From an uncultured Flavobacterium sp. (GTDB lineage: Bacteria; Bacteroidota; Bacteroidia; Flavobacteriales; Flavobacteriaceae): a DNA stretch of 64,000 bases. Positions 63,003-64,000 of this stretch are shown here, in pieces. The DNA lies in assembly GCF_963422545.1 (NCBI RefSeq), contig NZ_OY730260.1, positions 160,285 to 224,284 on the forward strand, written 5' to 3'. The notes beneath the pieces were generated by a model. The model had not been told where the DNA came from, did not search any database, and worked only from the letters and a program-made list of their open reading frames with translations. The position numbers were made by a program, and so were the translations under genes. Every line of letters begins with the position of its first letter. Within the stretch, counting starts at the first letter, position 1.

Positions 63003-63782
63003 TTGAATTCAACACCTATAATTACCGACACGCATACACATTTATATTCGGAAGAATTTGATCAGGATCGTGACGAAATGATGCAAAGAGCTATAAACGC
63101 AGGAGTAACACGTTTTTTTATCCCTGCTATTGATGCCGCTGCAACGCAATCTATGTACGATTTAGAGCAAAATTATCCTGATTATGTGTTTTTGATGATG
63201 GGCTTGCATCCCACTTACGTGAAAGATAATTATGAAGAGGAGTTAAAACATGTAGAAAACGAACTGGCAAAAAGAAAGTTTTATGCCATTGGTGAAATCG
63301 GAATTGATTTGTATTGGGATAAAACCCATCTTAAAGAACAGCAAATAGCATTTAAGAGACAAATTCAGTTAGCAAAACAATACAAATTACCAATTGTGAT
63401 TCATTGCCGTGAAGCGTTTAATGAAATTTTTGAAGTTCTGGAAGAAGAGAAATCAGATGATTTGTTTGGAATTTTTCATTGTTTTTCCGGAACGCATGAA
63501 CAAGCTCTTCAGGCGATTTCGTACAATATGAAGTTGGGAATTGGAGGAGTAGTAACCTTCAAAAACGGAAAAATAGACCAATTTTTAAATCAAATCGATT
63601 TGAAGCATATTGTTCTCGAAACTGATTCGCCTTATTTAGCTCCAATTCCGTATAGGGGAAAACGAAATGAAAGCAGTTATTTGGTAAATGTTATCAGTAA
63701 ATTAGCCGATATATATGACGTTTCTGAAGAAGAAATAGCGACAATTACGACACAAAATTCAAAAGACGTTTTTGGGATTTAA
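63003..63782 (+). CDS. TatD-family metal-dependent hydrolase
   Basis: 259 residues. The metal ligands are visible in TDTHTHL (His pair), GEIGID, VIHCREAF (His), HCFSGTHEQAL and LETDSPYLAP, as in TatD DNase/quality-control proteins. A stop codon (62979-62981) lies 21 nt upstream in the same frame and no ATG exists before the TDTHTHL motif. TTG at 63003 is therefore the start. The next gene begins 63 nt later. Confidence 0.92.
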   Translation: MNSTPIITDTHTHLYSEEFDQDRDEMMQRAINAGVTRFFIPAIDAAATQSMYDLEQNYPDYVFLMMGLHPTYVKDNYEEELKHVENELAKRKFYAIGEIGIDLYWDKTHLKEQQIAFKRQIQLAKQYKLPIVIHCREAFNEIFEVLEEEKSDDLFGIFHCFSGTHEQALQAISYNMKLGIGGVVTFKNGKIDQFLNQIDLKHIVLETDSPYLAPIPYRGKRNESSYLVNVISKLADIYDVSEEEIATITTQNSKDVFGI

Positions 63783-63845
63783 CCCATACCTTACAATACT
63801 TTGATTTTTTTTTTGTTCATTTGCCCACTAAAATAGATATTTATA

Positions 63846-64000
63846 ATGCAGAAATTTGATGCCATTCGACCTTTTTATGATTCAGAAATAAATGAAGCAC
63901 TTCATGGTGTTGTCAATCATCCGATGATGAAAGCCATGATGAATTTTACTTTTCCGGAATTAGAAGATGAGGTTTGGAAAGAGCAGCTTAAGAAAACACA
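63846..64000 (+). CDS. 1-acyl-sn-glycerol-3-phosphate acyltransferase-like protein (5' part only)
   Basis: The first 51 codons (MQKFDAIRPFYDSEINEALHG...) are visible; the rest is beyond the window. This N-terminus fits flavobacterial acyltransferase-family proteins (PlsC-like), but the diagnostic HxxxxD motif is outside the window. It lies downstream of tatD on the same strand. Confidence 0.6.
   Translation, partial: MQKFDAIRPFYDSEINEALHGVVNHPMMKAMMNFTFPELEDEVWKEQLKKT

Overview
The window is a Flavobacterium-like (Bacteroidota, Flavobacteriia) chromosome segment. This rests on low GC and A-rich leaders without Shine-Dalgarno sites. It also rests on many matches to the Bacteroidota promoter (TTG, about 19 nt, TAnnTTTG), a short NuoG, TonB receptors with CarboxypepD-like N-termini, SprB repeats and a T9SS type A C-terminal domain. 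No rRNA, tRNA, CRISPR array or transposase gene was seen.

Layout. 1-12.8 kb: a complete respiratory complex I operon, nuoA to nuoN (nuoN cut by the window edge), read on the minus strand from a promoter at 12816-12845. 13-25.7 kb: housekeeping genes (cold-shock protein, aspS, a TlpA-like thioredoxin, a MORN-repeat protein), a siderophore-type TonB receptor with a PepSY membrane partner, and the 2-oxoglutarate dehydrogenase pair odhA-odhB. 26.2-33.3 kb: a trehalose locus with LacI regulator, TonB receptor, MFS permease and a GH37 trehalase that carries a fungal-neutral-trehalase-like calcium domain. 33.4-41.6 kb: a polyprenyl synthetase, then yceI and a tetR-tolC-adaptor-RND efflux operon that share a GGAAACT-N14-AGTTTCC operator.

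41.8-45.4 kb: a Wzz-like protein and, convergent to it, a tightly coupled three-gene operon of a GT2 glycosyltransferase, a UbiA-type prenyltransferase and a 7-TM protein resembling the Pyr4/PaxB transmembrane terpene cyclases. This is the best candidate for an undescribed pathway (a glycosylated, cyclised meroterpenoid or lipid).

45.6-60.7 kb: a surface/proteolysis locus. A 1804-residue SprB-repeat T9SS adhesin lies between two near-identical 734-bp direct repeats, each holding a retropepsin-like protease gene and the 3' end of a TPR-CHAT protease gene. Only one CHAT gene is complete. Upstream are a PKD/beta-barrel protein, a lipoprotein, a small membrane protein, and an ECF-like sigma factor with a TPR-containing anti-sigma-like partner. 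Three copies of a 30-nt motif around the sigma gene suggest a dedicated regulon. 60.9-64 kb: an S41 peptidase flanked by composite intergenic repeats, tatD, and the start of an acyltransferase gene.

Intergenic regions carry several dispersed repeat families: a hairpin element in three copies, palindromes with a GTTTTTAAAAC core, and modular repeats typical of flavobacteria.
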